Below are positions 6,440-12,474 of a stretch of DNA of 12,474 bases, piece by piece. This stretch comes from Hymenobacter sp. (GTDB taxonomy: Bacteria > Bacteroidota > Bacteroidia > Cytophagales > Hymenobacteraceae). The DNA lies in assembly GCA_025362615.1 (NCBI GenBank), contig JANYFQ010000567.1:1-12474 (forward strand), in the 5' to 3' direction. Both the position numbers and the translations under genes were made by a program. Below the pieces are notes generated by a model. That model did not search any database, was not told the DNA's origin, and worked only from the letters and a program-made list of their open reading frames with translations. The number at the start of each line of letters is the position of its first letter. Within the stretch, counting starts at the first letter, position 1.

Positions 6440-7615
6440 GTGGCCGACAAGGCGTACCTTACCCCCAAGGTCCTCAAGTGGGCCAGAGAATCGGCGCGGA
6501 TTGCACCCGAACCGGCAGCTAAGCGGGCGGGCGTGAGCGTCGAAAAAATGGAGGAATGGGAAAGCGGCACCAGCCAACCCACGGTTCGCCAGGCCGAAGA
6601 ACTGGCCAAATTCTACCGACGGTCGTTCGCGCTCTTTTTCCTGCCCGATATCCCACGCGACTTTCAGCCGCTCAAAGACTTTCGCCGGGCTGCTGTCCCG
6701 TTGGGCACGGCTTCGCTGTTCATCATCCGCGAGATGCAGCAAAAGCAAGCGTGGCTGCGCGAAGCGTTTGAGGAGGGCGGCGAGCCGCCGTTGCCATTCG
6801 TAGGTCGTTTTTCGCTTCGTTCCGACCCGCGCCGGGTGGCAGCCGATGTGTTGGCCACGTTGCAAATTGCACCCGCTGCCTACACTGCCAAAAGCCCGCT
6901 CCGCGAGTGGATTGCCCGCGCCGAAGCCAACGGTATTTTTATTTCTCGCACTAGTTTCATTCACTCGCACCTGAAGCTGGACAGCGACGAGTTGCAGGGT
7001 TTCGCTATTGCCGACCCTTTCGCCCCGTTCGTCTTCATCAATTCCGACGACTGGGATGCCCCGCAACTCTTCACGCTCGTCCACGAAATCGCGCACCTTT
7101 GGATAGCGCAATCAGGCGTTTCCAATCATACGGCCCCTGAATTTTCGCACAGCGTTGAAACCGACCCGGTGGAGTTGTTCTGCAACCAGGTGGCGGCCAA
7201 TGCGCTGATGCCCGAAAGCCTGATGCGGCAGCTTGCAGCGGCGGCCTTTGCCTCAAACGAGGCCGTTTTTCAGGCCGCTCAAAAATTGGGCGTCAGTTCC
7301 TTCGCCTTCCTGGTCAGGGCCCTGCACCTGCAACTGATTTCGCCCGAAGCCTACCGCCGCCTCAAACGGGCGGCTGATGCGGCGTTTCGGGAATACGTGC
7401 GGCAGGAAGAGGCCAGAAAGGAACGCGAGAAGCTGAGAAAGGAGCCCGGCGGCCCCAATCCGTACCTGCTGCGCCTCAATAAAAACGGGCGCTTGTTTAC
7501 GCAGGTCGTACTTGATGCCTTCCGGGGCGGCAGCATTGCCCCCACGCAGGCCAGTAACCTGCTCAACACGCAAATCAACAAAATAGCCAGGTTCGAAGCC
7601 CTCCTCCAAGCATGA
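6440..7615 (+). CDS. XRE-type HTH / ImmA-IrrE zinc metallopeptidase
   Basis: 391 residues from a GTG start; no ATG lies in frame close upstream and the reading from here gives the family-typical opening (YLTPKVLKWARESA). Residues 8-60 form a Cro/C1-type helix-turn-helix, with AAKRAGVSVEKMEEWESG as the two recognition helices. Residues 150-300 are the ImmA/IrrE (DUF955, COG2856) peptidase: HEIAH at 215-219 supplies two zinc ligands and the catalytic Glu, and E245 in VELFCNQVAANALMP supplies the third ligand. The C-terminus (345-385) carries the conserved NGRLFTQVVLDAFRGGSI segment found in stand-alone members of this type. Family members cleave repressors or antitoxin-like partners; here the HTH would place the protein on its own promoter. 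The PIN-like gene overlaps by four bases (ATGA), so they are translationally coupled. No phage or integrase genes are near. Confidence 0.92.
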   Translation: MADKAYLTPKVLKWARESARIAPEPAAKRAGVSVEKMEEWESGTSQPTVRQAEELAKFYRRSFALFFLPDIPRDFQPLKDFRRAAVPLGTASLFIIREMQQKQAWLREAFEEGGEPPLPFVGRFSLRSDPRRVAADVLATLQIAPAAYTAKSPLREWIARAEANGIFISRTSFIHSHLKLDSDELQGFAIADPFAPFVFINSDDWDAPQLFTLVHEIAHLWIAQSGVSNHTAPEFSHSVETDPVELFCNQVAANALMPESLMRQLAAAAFASNEAVFQAAQKLGVSSFAFLVRALHLQLISPEAYRRLKRAADAAFREYVRQEEARKEREKLRKEPGGPNPYLLRLNKNGRLFTQVVLDAFRGGSIAPTQASNLLNTQINKIARFEALLQA

Positions 7616-8130
7616 GTTCGTCGCAAGATATTTATTGCCTGGATGCGAACGTACTCATTCAGGCGTGGCAGAAGTACTACTCGCCCACCCTTTGCCCGAG
7701 CTACTGGGAAATACTCAACGACCTCGGCGCGGCCGAACGCATTTTCATGCCAGCAGCCGTGCGGGAAGAAATTACGCGGACGGAAGACGACCTGGCCGAT
7801 TGGGTCAAGCAGAGCGACATTCCTGTCCAGGCAGTGACCGGCCCCATCGCCTTGGCCCTCAAACGCATCTACGCCCACGACAAGGCTCACGAAACCCTGG
7901 CCGATAATTCGCGGGGCCGTTCTTTGGCCGACCCGTGGGTCATTGCTACCGCGTTGGCAACGGGTGCTTGCGTGGTAACCAAAGAAGAAATGGTAACAGC
8001 CGTCAACACCAGCAAAATCAAAATACCCAACGTCTGCCGCAACATGGGGGTGCGCTGCATCAACGACTTCGATTTTCTGGCAGAAATGGGAGCCAGGTTT
8101 TCTTGCCAGTACAACCCCAAAGGCGGGTAG
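7612..8130 (+). CDS. DUF4411 PIN-like nuclease domain protein
   Basis: 172 residues. The pattern matches DUF4411: YCLDANVLIQAW (8-19) with the first acidic residue D11, KYYSPTLCPSYWE (21-33), an acidic E52/E53 in REEITRTEDDL, SLADPWVIATAL (104-115) with D107, VVTKEE (121-126) and the ending IKIPNVCRNMGVRCIN (136-151). These are the positions of PIN-domain metal-binding acids, so an Mg/Mn-dependent ribonuclease is the expected activity; VapC-like PIN toxins cut tRNA or rRNA. Its start codon sits inside the stop of the XRE-ImmA gene. In Bacteroidota and other phyla DUF4411 genes are usually found directly after such XRE-COG2856 genes, which are proposed as toxin-antitoxin-like pairs. Soluble; no signal peptide. 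Toxin activity for this pair is inferred, not shown by sequence. Confidence 0.88.
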   Translation: MSSSQDIYCLDANVLIQAWQKYYSPTLCPSYWEILNDLGAAERIFMPAAVREEITRTEDDLADWVKQSDIPVQAVTGPIALALKRIYAHDKAHETLADNSRGRSLADPWVIATALATGACVVTKEEMVTAVNTSKIKIPNVCRNMGVRCINDFDFLAEMGARFSCQYNPKGG

Positions 8131-8193
8131 GTGTGGTCACCAACCCTTGCTACTCGGAGGCTGCGGTGTGTCACCCCGTGGTCCCTTTGTCAA

Positions 8194-8201
8194 CAATTCA
8201 A
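8194..8201. repeat. Single TTGAATTG octamer after the BLUF stop
   Basis: CAATTCAA on the plus strand, i.e. TTGAATTG in the sense of the BLUF gene, two bases beyond its TGA. It is one copy of the octamer type seen in tandem at 3326-3365, 10380-10403 and 10701-10724. Confidence 0.4.
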
Positions 8202-8203
8202 CC

Positions 8204-8653
8204 TCAATAACTCACCTCGCGGGTGCGGGCAAAATCGGCCAGCACTTCCAGTAGGGCCGAACCGTCGGTTTTCGGGTTCGATGGCGGCCGTGGGCTTAGG
8301 TAGCTGTCGAGCTGGGCCAACTCGTCGGCTTCGAGGGGCGCGAAGCCCATTTGCCAGTTCGGGAAGCTACGTTCGGCCGCCGGGCCTTCCGACAGCACCG
8401 ACACGTTGTGGTGGCGTACATCGGCCGCTATTTTGCGGTACAAGGCCCGTACTTCTTCCGCCGGGCCTTCCAGCACTTGCAGGTACTCGCCGGTGGTTTC
8501 GGCGTAGAGCAGCATCCCGCCGATGGCGCGGGCCGCGTTGTTGGCGCGGGACTGGGACAGCAGGCGGCGGTGGTCGGCAGTGGTGGGCAGTGGGGAGGTG
8601 GCCAAGCTGTGGTACACCACCTGAAACACCGGCACGGGGGAGGTAACGAACAT
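8204..8653 (-). CDS. BLUF-domain blue-light photoreceptor
   Basis: 149 residues, essentially a stand-alone BLUF domain (residues 8-110) with a short C-terminal helical cap. The flavin-switch residues are in place: Y14 in VVYHS, an Asn of SRANN (38/39), Q59 in EYLQVLEGP, W100 and M102 in NWQMGF; the Q-to-W distance of 41 residues equals that in AppA. The RH of DVRHHNV and the LEGPAEEVRALYRKI helix are also standard. It should bind FAD non-covalently and change Gln/Tyr hydrogen bonding in blue light. There is no fused output domain (no EAL, GGDEF or cyclase), so it must signal through a partner protein. The gene begins 28 bases after the coiled-coil membrane protein gene on the same strand, making that protein a candidate partner. 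Its stop is followed by a TTGAATTG octamer. Confidence 0.93.
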   Translation of the reverse strand: MFVTSPVPVFQVVYHSLATSPLPTTADHRRLLSQSRANNAARAIGGMLLYAETTGEYLQVLEGPAEEVRALYRKIAADVRHHNVSVLSEGPAAERSFPNWQMGFAPLEADELAQLDSYLSPRPPSNPKTDGSALLEVLADFARTREVSY

Positions 8654-8681
8654 GGCGTTTTGTATAAAAACAGGGTTCGGA

Positions 8682-9632
8682 TTACTTGAGCGTGAACGTC
8701 GTTTTACCCATCAGCGCCCCGCCTTCGTACAGTTCCACGGTGTGCAAACCCTTCTTGTACTCGGTCCCTTTGGCATACGTAAATTGCAGGGCCTGACCGG
8801 TGTTGTCGAACACTACGTCCTGCTTCTGGGTATAAAACGACTCCTGCCCATCCACCGTGAACGTGCCGCCGCCGGTGCTCAGGTTGTAGAGCGCCGCGCC
8901 GTCGGGTTCGAGGATGCGGAGATAAATGGACTTGGTTTCTTTGGGCGACACGTCGTTGCGGGCCAGCGTGTACGTCACCTTGAGCTTATCAACACGCTTG
9001 GCTTTGAATTCCTCCTGCTCGTCTTCCTGCTCCTTGTTTTTGGCCGTGATGATGGCCACCCGCACGTTGTTGGCTTGCAGGCGCGAGGCGATGCCCACTT
9101 TTTCGGTCAGCGCCTGATTGGTTTTGGCCAGCGTCGAGATGGTGTCTGTCAGCTTGTTCTGCTTCTCTTTGAGGGTCGTAGTCTCGGTGTACAGCGTTTC
9201 GTTGTCCTTCTTGAGCTGGGCAATGTCGTCGTCTTTTTTCCGCAGTTGGCCTTCGAGGTTGGCGGCGCGTTGCTTGAAGGCGTTTTGCTGGGCCGTCGTA
9301 AAGCTGCCGGCCTTGAAGGAGCGCAGCTTGAGCAAGTCGGCGTTGATGCCGGCAATGCGGCTTTCGAGCGAGTCGTTGCTCAGGCCCAGGGCTTGCAGCT
9401 CCTGGCTCTGACGCTCAAAATCAGCCTTCAGCGTCTCGTATTCCTTGATTTGCTCCTGCAACTTGGTGTCTTTGGCCTTGACCTCGGTGGTCAGGGTTTC
9501 GTTTTCGCTGCCTTTTTGTTGGTTCAGGTAAAATAAAACGCCGTTGATGCCCAGCAGTACCAGGACCAGGGCCACCCACAGCAGCACACGGCTGTTGTTC
9601 TGGCGGGGTTGAGGATATTCGTCAGGAGTCAT
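8682..9632 (-). CDS. Membrane-anchored coiled-coil protein
   Basis: 316 residues, not a named family to me. A short N-terminal tail (1-14) precedes one transmembrane helix (about 15-37, RVLLWVALVLVLLGINGVLF), then a long Glu/Lys/Gln-rich heptad region (about 42-190: repeated QIKEYETLKADFERQ, LEGQLRKKDDDIAQLKKD, TLKEKQNKLTD), interrupted near 104-118, and a C-terminal beta-rich domain (215-316) with strands KLKVTYTLARNDV, SIYLRILEPDG, TFTVDG, DVVFDN, LQFTYA, GLHTVELYEGG. The likely topology is inner-membrane anchored with the coiled coil and beta domain in the periplasm (inference, cytoplasmic placement is not excluded). Similar TM-coiled-coil-beta proteins are common in Bacteroidota and often misnamed SMC. 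The BLUF gene follows by 28 bases, so they probably share a transcript. Confidence 0.75.
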   Translation of the reverse strand: MTPDEYPQPRQNNSRVLLWVALVLVLLGINGVLFYLNQQKGSENETLTTEVKAKDTKLQEQIKEYETLKADFERQSQELQALGLSNDSLESRIAGINADLLKLRSFKAGSFTTAQQNAFKQRAANLEGQLRKKDDDIAQLKKDNETLYTETTTLKEKQNKLTDTISTLAKTNQALTEKVGIASRLQANNVRVAIITAKNKEQEDEQEEFKAKRVDKLKVTYTLARNDVSPKETKSIYLRILEPDGAALYNLSTGGGTFTVDGQESFYTQKQDVVFDNTGQALQFTYAKGTEYKKGLHTVELYEGGALMGKTTFTLK

Positions 9633-9716
9633 GAAAACAGGTGTTTGGAGAGAAAGAAAGCGGATAAGCCGGCAACATCGGCCGCTGCACGCAACCCCGG
9701 CCCGGCCGTCGGACCG

Positions 9717-9724
9717 TACCTTTG
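9717..9724 (+). promoter_or_regulatory. Candidate -7 element for the TPMT-family gene
   Basis: TACCTTTG is an exact TAnnTTTG match 56 bases before the ATG at 9781, in the 148-base divergent gap. The upstream 30 bases are very GC-rich and contain no TTG at the expected -33 spacing. Confidence 0.5.
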
Positions 9725-9780
9725 AAACGTAAAAATAGCGGAATTAACGCCCCGGCAAGCCCCGGTAATACTTTTCTTCG

Positions 9781-10392
9781 ATGGATTCGGTTGCTCCTCC
9801 GCTCGACGCGGCTTACTGGTCGGCCCGTTATGCCACCGGCCGCGACGCCTGGGACGCCGGCCGCGCCACCCCGCCGCTCCGCGCTTATTTCGACCAGCTC
9901 GACCCCGCCCGACAGCCGCGCATCCTCATTCCGGGGGCCGGCCGCGCCTACGAAGCCGAGTACCTGCACCGGCGCGGTTTCGGGCAGGTGTTCGTCGCCG
10001 ACCTCGCGGCGGCCCCGCTCGCGGCCCTGGCCCGGCGGGTGCCCGATTTTCCGGCCGCGCACCTGCTGCAAGCCAACTTCTTCGACCTCAATAACCAACC
10101 GCCCTACGACCTCATCGTGGAGCAGACGTTTTTTTGTGCCCTCGCCCCGGTCCTGCGCCCCGCCTACGCCCGCCACTGCGCCCACCTGCTGCGGCCCGGC
10201 GGCACGCTGGCCGGCTTGCTGTTCGCAACCGATTTTGGGACTTCCGATGAGCCGCCCTTCGGCGGCACCCGCGAAGAATACCGGGAGTATTTCGCCCCGT
10301 ACTTTGACTTTCACCACTTCGACACGGCCCACAACTCCCTACCGGCCCGGCAAGGGCGCGAGTTGTTTATCTGTCTGAAAAATATTGTTTGA
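9781..10392 (+). CDS. TPMT-family SAM-dependent methyltransferase
   Basis: 203 residues. The opening AYWSARYATGRDAWDAG (11-27) and ending are those of the thiopurine S-methyltransferase family (PF05724-like). Motif I for SAM binding is ILIPGAGRAYEAEYL (48-62), the acidic residue ending strand 2 is D74 in VFVADLA, followed by NFFDL (99-103), the strand DLIVEQTFFCAL (110-121), LRPGGTL (137-143) and PFGGTREEY (159-167), the last typical of bacterial members that methylate halides, thiols or small heteroatom substrates. The exact acceptor cannot be read from sequence. Soluble and cytoplasmic. It is followed at 10399 by the large palindrome, which separates it from kdsA on the same strand; this structure probably limits read-through. 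Its TGA lies inside an octamer-repeat tract. Confidence 0.9.
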   Translation: MDSVAPPLDAAYWSARYATGRDAWDAGRATPPLRAYFDQLDPARQPRILIPGAGRAYEAEYLHRRGFGQVFVADLAAAPLAALARRVPDFPAAHLLQANFFDLNNQPPYDLIVEQTFFCALAPVLRPAYARHCAHLLRPGGTLAGLLFATDFGTSDEPPFGGTREEYREYFAPYFDFHHFDTAHNSLPARQGRELFICLKNIV

Positions 10393-10403
10393 TTATTGAA
10401 TTG
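10380..10403. repeat. AT-rich octamers left of the palindrome
   Basis: Three 8-base units on the plus strand: AAATATTG, TTTGATTA, TTGAATTG, spanning the stop codon of the methyltransferase gene (TGA 10390-10392). Read on the minus strand they are of the CAATTCAA type, in inverted orientation relative to the tract at 10701-10724 on the other side of the palindrome. Confidence 0.55.
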
Positions 10404-10705
10404 TCAAATCATTTCATTTTTGCTTGTACGCGGTACCCCGAAGGGGTTCAACAGCAGAGCCGGGGGTTGGCGACCAGCGGGAGCCTACCCCCGGTAAGCG
10501 CATGAAATGGGGCCGAACCCCAACGGGGTTCAACAGCCTTCGGGTTGCCGGCCGCTGGTTCCGAAAGCTGTTGAACCCCGTTGGGGTTTGGACGGTGCAG
10601 GTCATTTTACCGGGGGTAGGCTCCCGTTGGTCGCCAACCCCCGGCTCTGCTGTTGAACCCCTTCGGGGTACCGCGTACAAGCAAAAATGAAATGATTAAA
10701 CAATT
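10399..10705. repeat. Giant palindrome with nested hairpins (REP/MITE-like)
   Basis: This fills almost the whole 338-base gap between the methyltransferase and kdsA. All paired positions sum to 21104, so there is one symmetry axis. Outer arms 10407-10497 and 10607-10697 are complementary over 91 positions except G10477/T10627, a pair that remains a G-U wobble in plus-strand RNA; weaker pairing continues to 10399/10705. Then come unpaired 18-base segments (10498-10515, 10589-10606), a perfect 22-base inner stem (10516-10537 with 10567-10588), and a TTCGG/CCGAA stem around the apex. Within each arm the small self-complementary element ACCCCgaaGGGGT recurs as ACCCCaacGGGGT in the inner stem, both followed by TCAACAGC, giving four copies in two orientations. 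Two almost identical 88-residue open frames on opposite strands are a by-product of this symmetry. No transposase is present. Confidence 0.92.
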
Positions 10706-10724
10706 TAACAATTTAATAATTCAA
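10701..10724. repeat. AT-rich octamers right of the palindrome
   Basis: Three 8-base units: CAATTTAA, CAATTTAA, TAATTCAA, ending 6 bases before the kdsA ATG. With the tract at 10380-10403 they bracket the palindrome in inverted orientation. They also form the AT-rich leader of kdsA, so they could affect its transcription start or translation. Confidence 0.6.
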
Positions 10725-10730
10725 CCAACC

Positions 10731-11543
10731 ATGCACCCCACGCTTCCGCACTTCCGCCACACCCAATCGGGCCAGTTTTTTTTGATGGCCGGGCCGTGCG
10801 CCATTGAGGGCGAAGACATGGCCCTGCGCATTGCCGAGCGCATCCGCGACCTTACCGATAAGCTCCAGATTCCGTACATCTTCAAGGGTTCGTACCGCAA
10901 GGCCAACCGCTCGCGGCTCGACTCGTTCACGGGCATCGGCGACGAAAAAGCGCTGCGGATTTTGCAGAAAGTGGGCCGCGAAATCGGGGTGCCGACCGTG
11001 ACGGACATCCACGAATCGGGCGAAGCCGCGCTCGCGGCCGAGTACGTCGATGTGCTGCAAATACCGGCGTTCCTGTGTCGGCAGACCGATTTGCTGGTCG
11101 CCGCCGCTGCCACTGGCAAGGTCGTGAACGTCAAGAAAGGCCAGTTTCTCAACGGCGAAGCCATGCAGTTTGCCGTGGACAAAGTGCGGGCTTCGGGCAA
11201 TGAGCACGTCATCCTCACCGACCGGGGCAACTCTTTCGGCTACGCCGATTTGGTGGTCGATTTTCGGAATTTGCCCGCCATGCAGCGCTTCGGTGTGCCC
11301 GTGGTGATGGACGTGACGCACTCCTTGCAGCAGCCCAACCAGGCCAGCGGCGTGACGGGCGGCCAGCCGGCACTCATCGAAACCATCGCCAAAGCGGCCA
11401 TCGCCGTGGGGGCCGATGGCCTGTTTATTGAGACGCACCCCACGCCCGCCACCGCCAAGTCCGACGGCGCTAATATGTTGCCTTTGGACCAGTTAGAGGC
11501 CCTGTTGGTGAAGCTGACGCGGGTACGCGAAGCCGTGCGGTAA
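10731..11543 (+). CDS. kdsA: 3-deoxy-8-phosphooctulonate synthase (Kdo-8-P synthase)
   Basis: 270 residues from the ATG at 10731; the frame is open back to 10653 but that stretch runs through the palindrome and is not protein-like. KdsA condenses phosphoenolpyruvate with D-arabinose 5-phosphate to Kdo-8-phosphate, committing carbon to the Kdo of lipopolysaccharide, in the cytoplasm. Diagnostic motifs: MAGPCAIEG (19-27), FKGSYRKANRS (51-61), TDIHES (91-96), IPAFLCRQTDLL (111-122), VNVKKGQFL (132-140), TDRGNSFGY (163-171), DVTHSLQ (194-200) and IETHPTPATAKSDGA (233-247). Cys23, His197, Glu234 and Asp245 are the four ligands of the metal-dependent class (as in Aquifex), where the metal-independent E. 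coli enzyme has Asn in place of the Cys. TIM barrel, tetramer by family. Its TAA is part of a palindrome shared with the convergent gene. Confidence 0.96.
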   Translation: MHPTLPHFRHTQSGQFFLMAGPCAIEGEDMALRIAERIRDLTDKLQIPYIFKGSYRKANRSRLDSFTGIGDEKALRILQKVGREIGVPTVTDIHESGEAALAAEYVDVLQIPAFLCRQTDLLVAAAATGKVVNVKKGQFLNGEAMQFAVDKVRASGNEHVILTDRGNSFGYADLVVDFRNLPAMQRFGVPVVMDVTHSLQQPNQASGVTGGQPALIETIAKAAIAVGADGLFIETHPTPATAKSDGANMLPLDQLEALLVKLTRVREAVR

Positions 11544-11630
11544 CGCGGGTTTTCAACCCGCGAGTGCGGCCAAAACAGCGGCGGAGCGGCCCTATTCGCG
11601 GGTTGAAAACCCGCTTTACGACCCGCGTTA
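11541..11630. repeat. Twin inverted REP-like hairpins between convergent genes
   Basis: Two short hairpins, GCGGGTTttcAACCCGC (11545-11561) and GCGGGTTgaaAACCCGC (11598-11614), are inverted copies of each other (19 of 19 bases over 11545-11563 versus 11596-11614). An outer pair TAACGCGGGT (11541-11550) and ACCCGCGTTA (11621-11630) contains the stop codons of kdsA and of the downstream minus-strand gene. Placement between convergent genes suggests a bidirectional transcription end or transcript 3' protection, and the architecture resembles paired REP (BIME) elements. No T tract follows either stem, so it is not a classical intrinsic terminator. Confidence 0.8.
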
Positions 11631-12419
11631 CAGCCGCAGCGAGAAGTGCTGTTTGGGCTGCTTCTGCCGGAAAAAAACCAGCCCGACCCAGAACAAGTCC
11701 ACTGTCAAAGTCACGGCCGGGTGGGCTTTGATTTCGTCCCAGGCTGCTTCCATTTCGGCCGACCAATGAATGTCGTCGAACACGAAAACCGAGTGCTCGT
11801 GGGCTTGCGCCAGGCACTGCTGGAAGTAGCGGAGCGTGGGTTCGCGGCGGTGGTTGCCGTCGAAGAATACGAAATCGAGCGGGGCTGGCAAGGCCGCCAG
11901 GGTAGGAGCGAGGGTGAGGTCGATGTTGCCCTCAACGAGCTGAACATTTGCCAGATGCAGCGCGGCGAAGGTGCGGCGGGCGGCGGCGGCCACCTGCGGG
12001 CAGCCTTCGAGCGTGACGACGTTGGCCCGCGAATCGGCGGCGGCCAGATAAGCCGCAGTGAGGCCCAACGACGTGCCCAACTCCAGCACCGTGGCCGGCC
12101 GGAAATGATTGACGAGCCGAAACAGCAACTGCGCCAGCCGGGCGGGTTTGGCGGCAGTGCGGGCGATGGCGGCCACCCGCCGCTGCCGGCCCGCCCCAGT
12201 CTGCGAGCCCGCTCCGAAATCGGTCACGGTCAGCTTCTCTGAGCTGTTCAGCAACGCCCGGCGTTGCTGCTCGATGCGCTCAAAGGCCGCAAAATCGCCG
12301 CTGTGGCGGATAACGGTGGTGTACAACCCGTACACGAACGGCGAATGCAGCCCGTGCTCGTTGCCCGAACGGAGCCAGAAACGCAGGTAAGAGAAGGCTT
12401 GGAACAAGCTGTTAGCCAT
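11628..12419 (-). CDS. Class I SAM-dependent methyltransferase
   Basis: 263 residues from the ATG at 12419-12417. A GTG at 12455 would add 12 residues, but MANSLFQAFSYLRFWLRSGNEHGLHSPFVY reads as the natural N-terminus of this Bacteroidota family. Residues 90-195 hold the Rossmann fold: VLELGTSLGLTAAYLA (111-126) is motif I, E138 in VTLEGC ends strand 2, DFVFFDGNH (182-190) is strand 4 with the acidic residue typical of catechol-type O-methyltransferases, and VFVFDDIHWS (211-220) is strand 5. The N-terminal 60 residues with SGNEHGLHSPFVY are specific to this lineage. Cytoplasmic; the substrate is unknown. It converges on kdsA with an 84-base gap. Its upstream region lies outside the window, so its operon partners cannot be seen. 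Confidence 0.88.
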   Translation of the reverse strand: MANSLFQAFSYLRFWLRSGNEHGLHSPFVYGLYTTVIRHSGDFAAFERIEQQRRALLNSSEKLTVTDFGAGSQTGAGRQRRVAAIARTAAKPARLAQLLFRLVNHFRPATVLELGTSLGLTAAYLAAADSRANVVTLEGCPQVAAAARRTFAALHLANVQLVEGNIDLTLAPTLAALPAPLDFVFFDGNHRREPTLRYFQQCLAQAHEHSVFVFDDIHWSAEMEAAWDEIKAHPAVTLTVDLFWVGLVFFRQKQPKQHFSLRL

Positions 12420-12474
12420 TCGCTGGTAGCTGTTTAGAAAGTCGGTTGAGGCCACAGGCGGTGCGGGCGGGCGG

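Noticed and set aside
6279..8203. XRE-ImmA/DUF4411 pair as part of a prophage or integrative element
   Set aside because: No integrase, phage structural gene, tRNA or direct-repeat attachment site is visible on either side.
10414..10690. Two overlapping 88-residue open frames on opposite strands with nearly identical N- and C-terminal sequence
   Set aside because: They are the two readings of the palindrome; identical peptides from both strands follow from the symmetry, and the sequence has no protein-like features.

Overview
The window looks like a chromosomal segment of a high-GC member of the Bacteroidota, most probably a Hymenobacter-like Cytophagales bacterium. The grounds are the GC-rich coding bias, the lack of Shine-Dalgarno sequences before most starts, several Bacteroidota-type -7 hexamers (TAnnTTTG) upstream of genes, and proteins of lineage-typical architecture (helical anti-sigma factor, kdsA of the metallo type, DUF4411/ImmA pair). 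The genus is inference; no rRNA or marker gene is present.

Layout. (1) 17-3953, minus strand: a five-gene run that starts with an ECF sigma factor and continues with a membrane anti-sigma-like protein, an exported protein built from repeated Y-G-x-V strands (DUF4097-like), an exported PPC/DUF296-domain protein and a DUF4442 hotdog-fold protein. Spacings of 184, 10, -1 and 36 bases suggest co-transcription, at least of the last four. (2) 4083-4582, plus: a small antitoxin and a RelE/ParE-type toxin. (3) 4600-4637: a bidirectional terminator separating the toxin from a convergent gene. (4) 4677-6278, minus: an ALDH7-type (AmaB, antiquitin-like) semialdehyde dehydrogenase. (5) 6440-8130, plus: an XRE-ImmA/IrrE metallopeptidase and a DUF4411 PIN-like protein overlapping by four bases, a probable toxin-antitoxin or defence-type pair. 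(6) 8204-9632, minus: a BLUF blue-light receptor downstream of a membrane-anchored coiled-coil protein. (7) 9781-10392, plus: a TPMT-family methyltransferase. (8) 10399-10705: a very large nearly perfect palindrome occupying the only gap longer than 300 bases. (9) 10731-11543, plus: kdsA, for Kdo synthesis (lipopolysaccharide core). (10) 11541-11630: a pair of inverted REP-like hairpins between kdsA and a convergent methyltransferase (11628-12419, minus).

The genes mostly form independent small units, not one pathway. The most unusual material is non-coding: the roughly 307-base palindrome with a single symmetry axis and nested repeated hairpins, the AT-rich octamer tracts (TTGAATTG-like) that follow several stop codons and flank the palindrome, and the twin hairpins sharing bases with two convergent stop codons. 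Among proteins, the XRE-ImmA/DUF4411 pair and the sigma-factor operon with exported PPC and beta-repeat proteins deserve the closest look.
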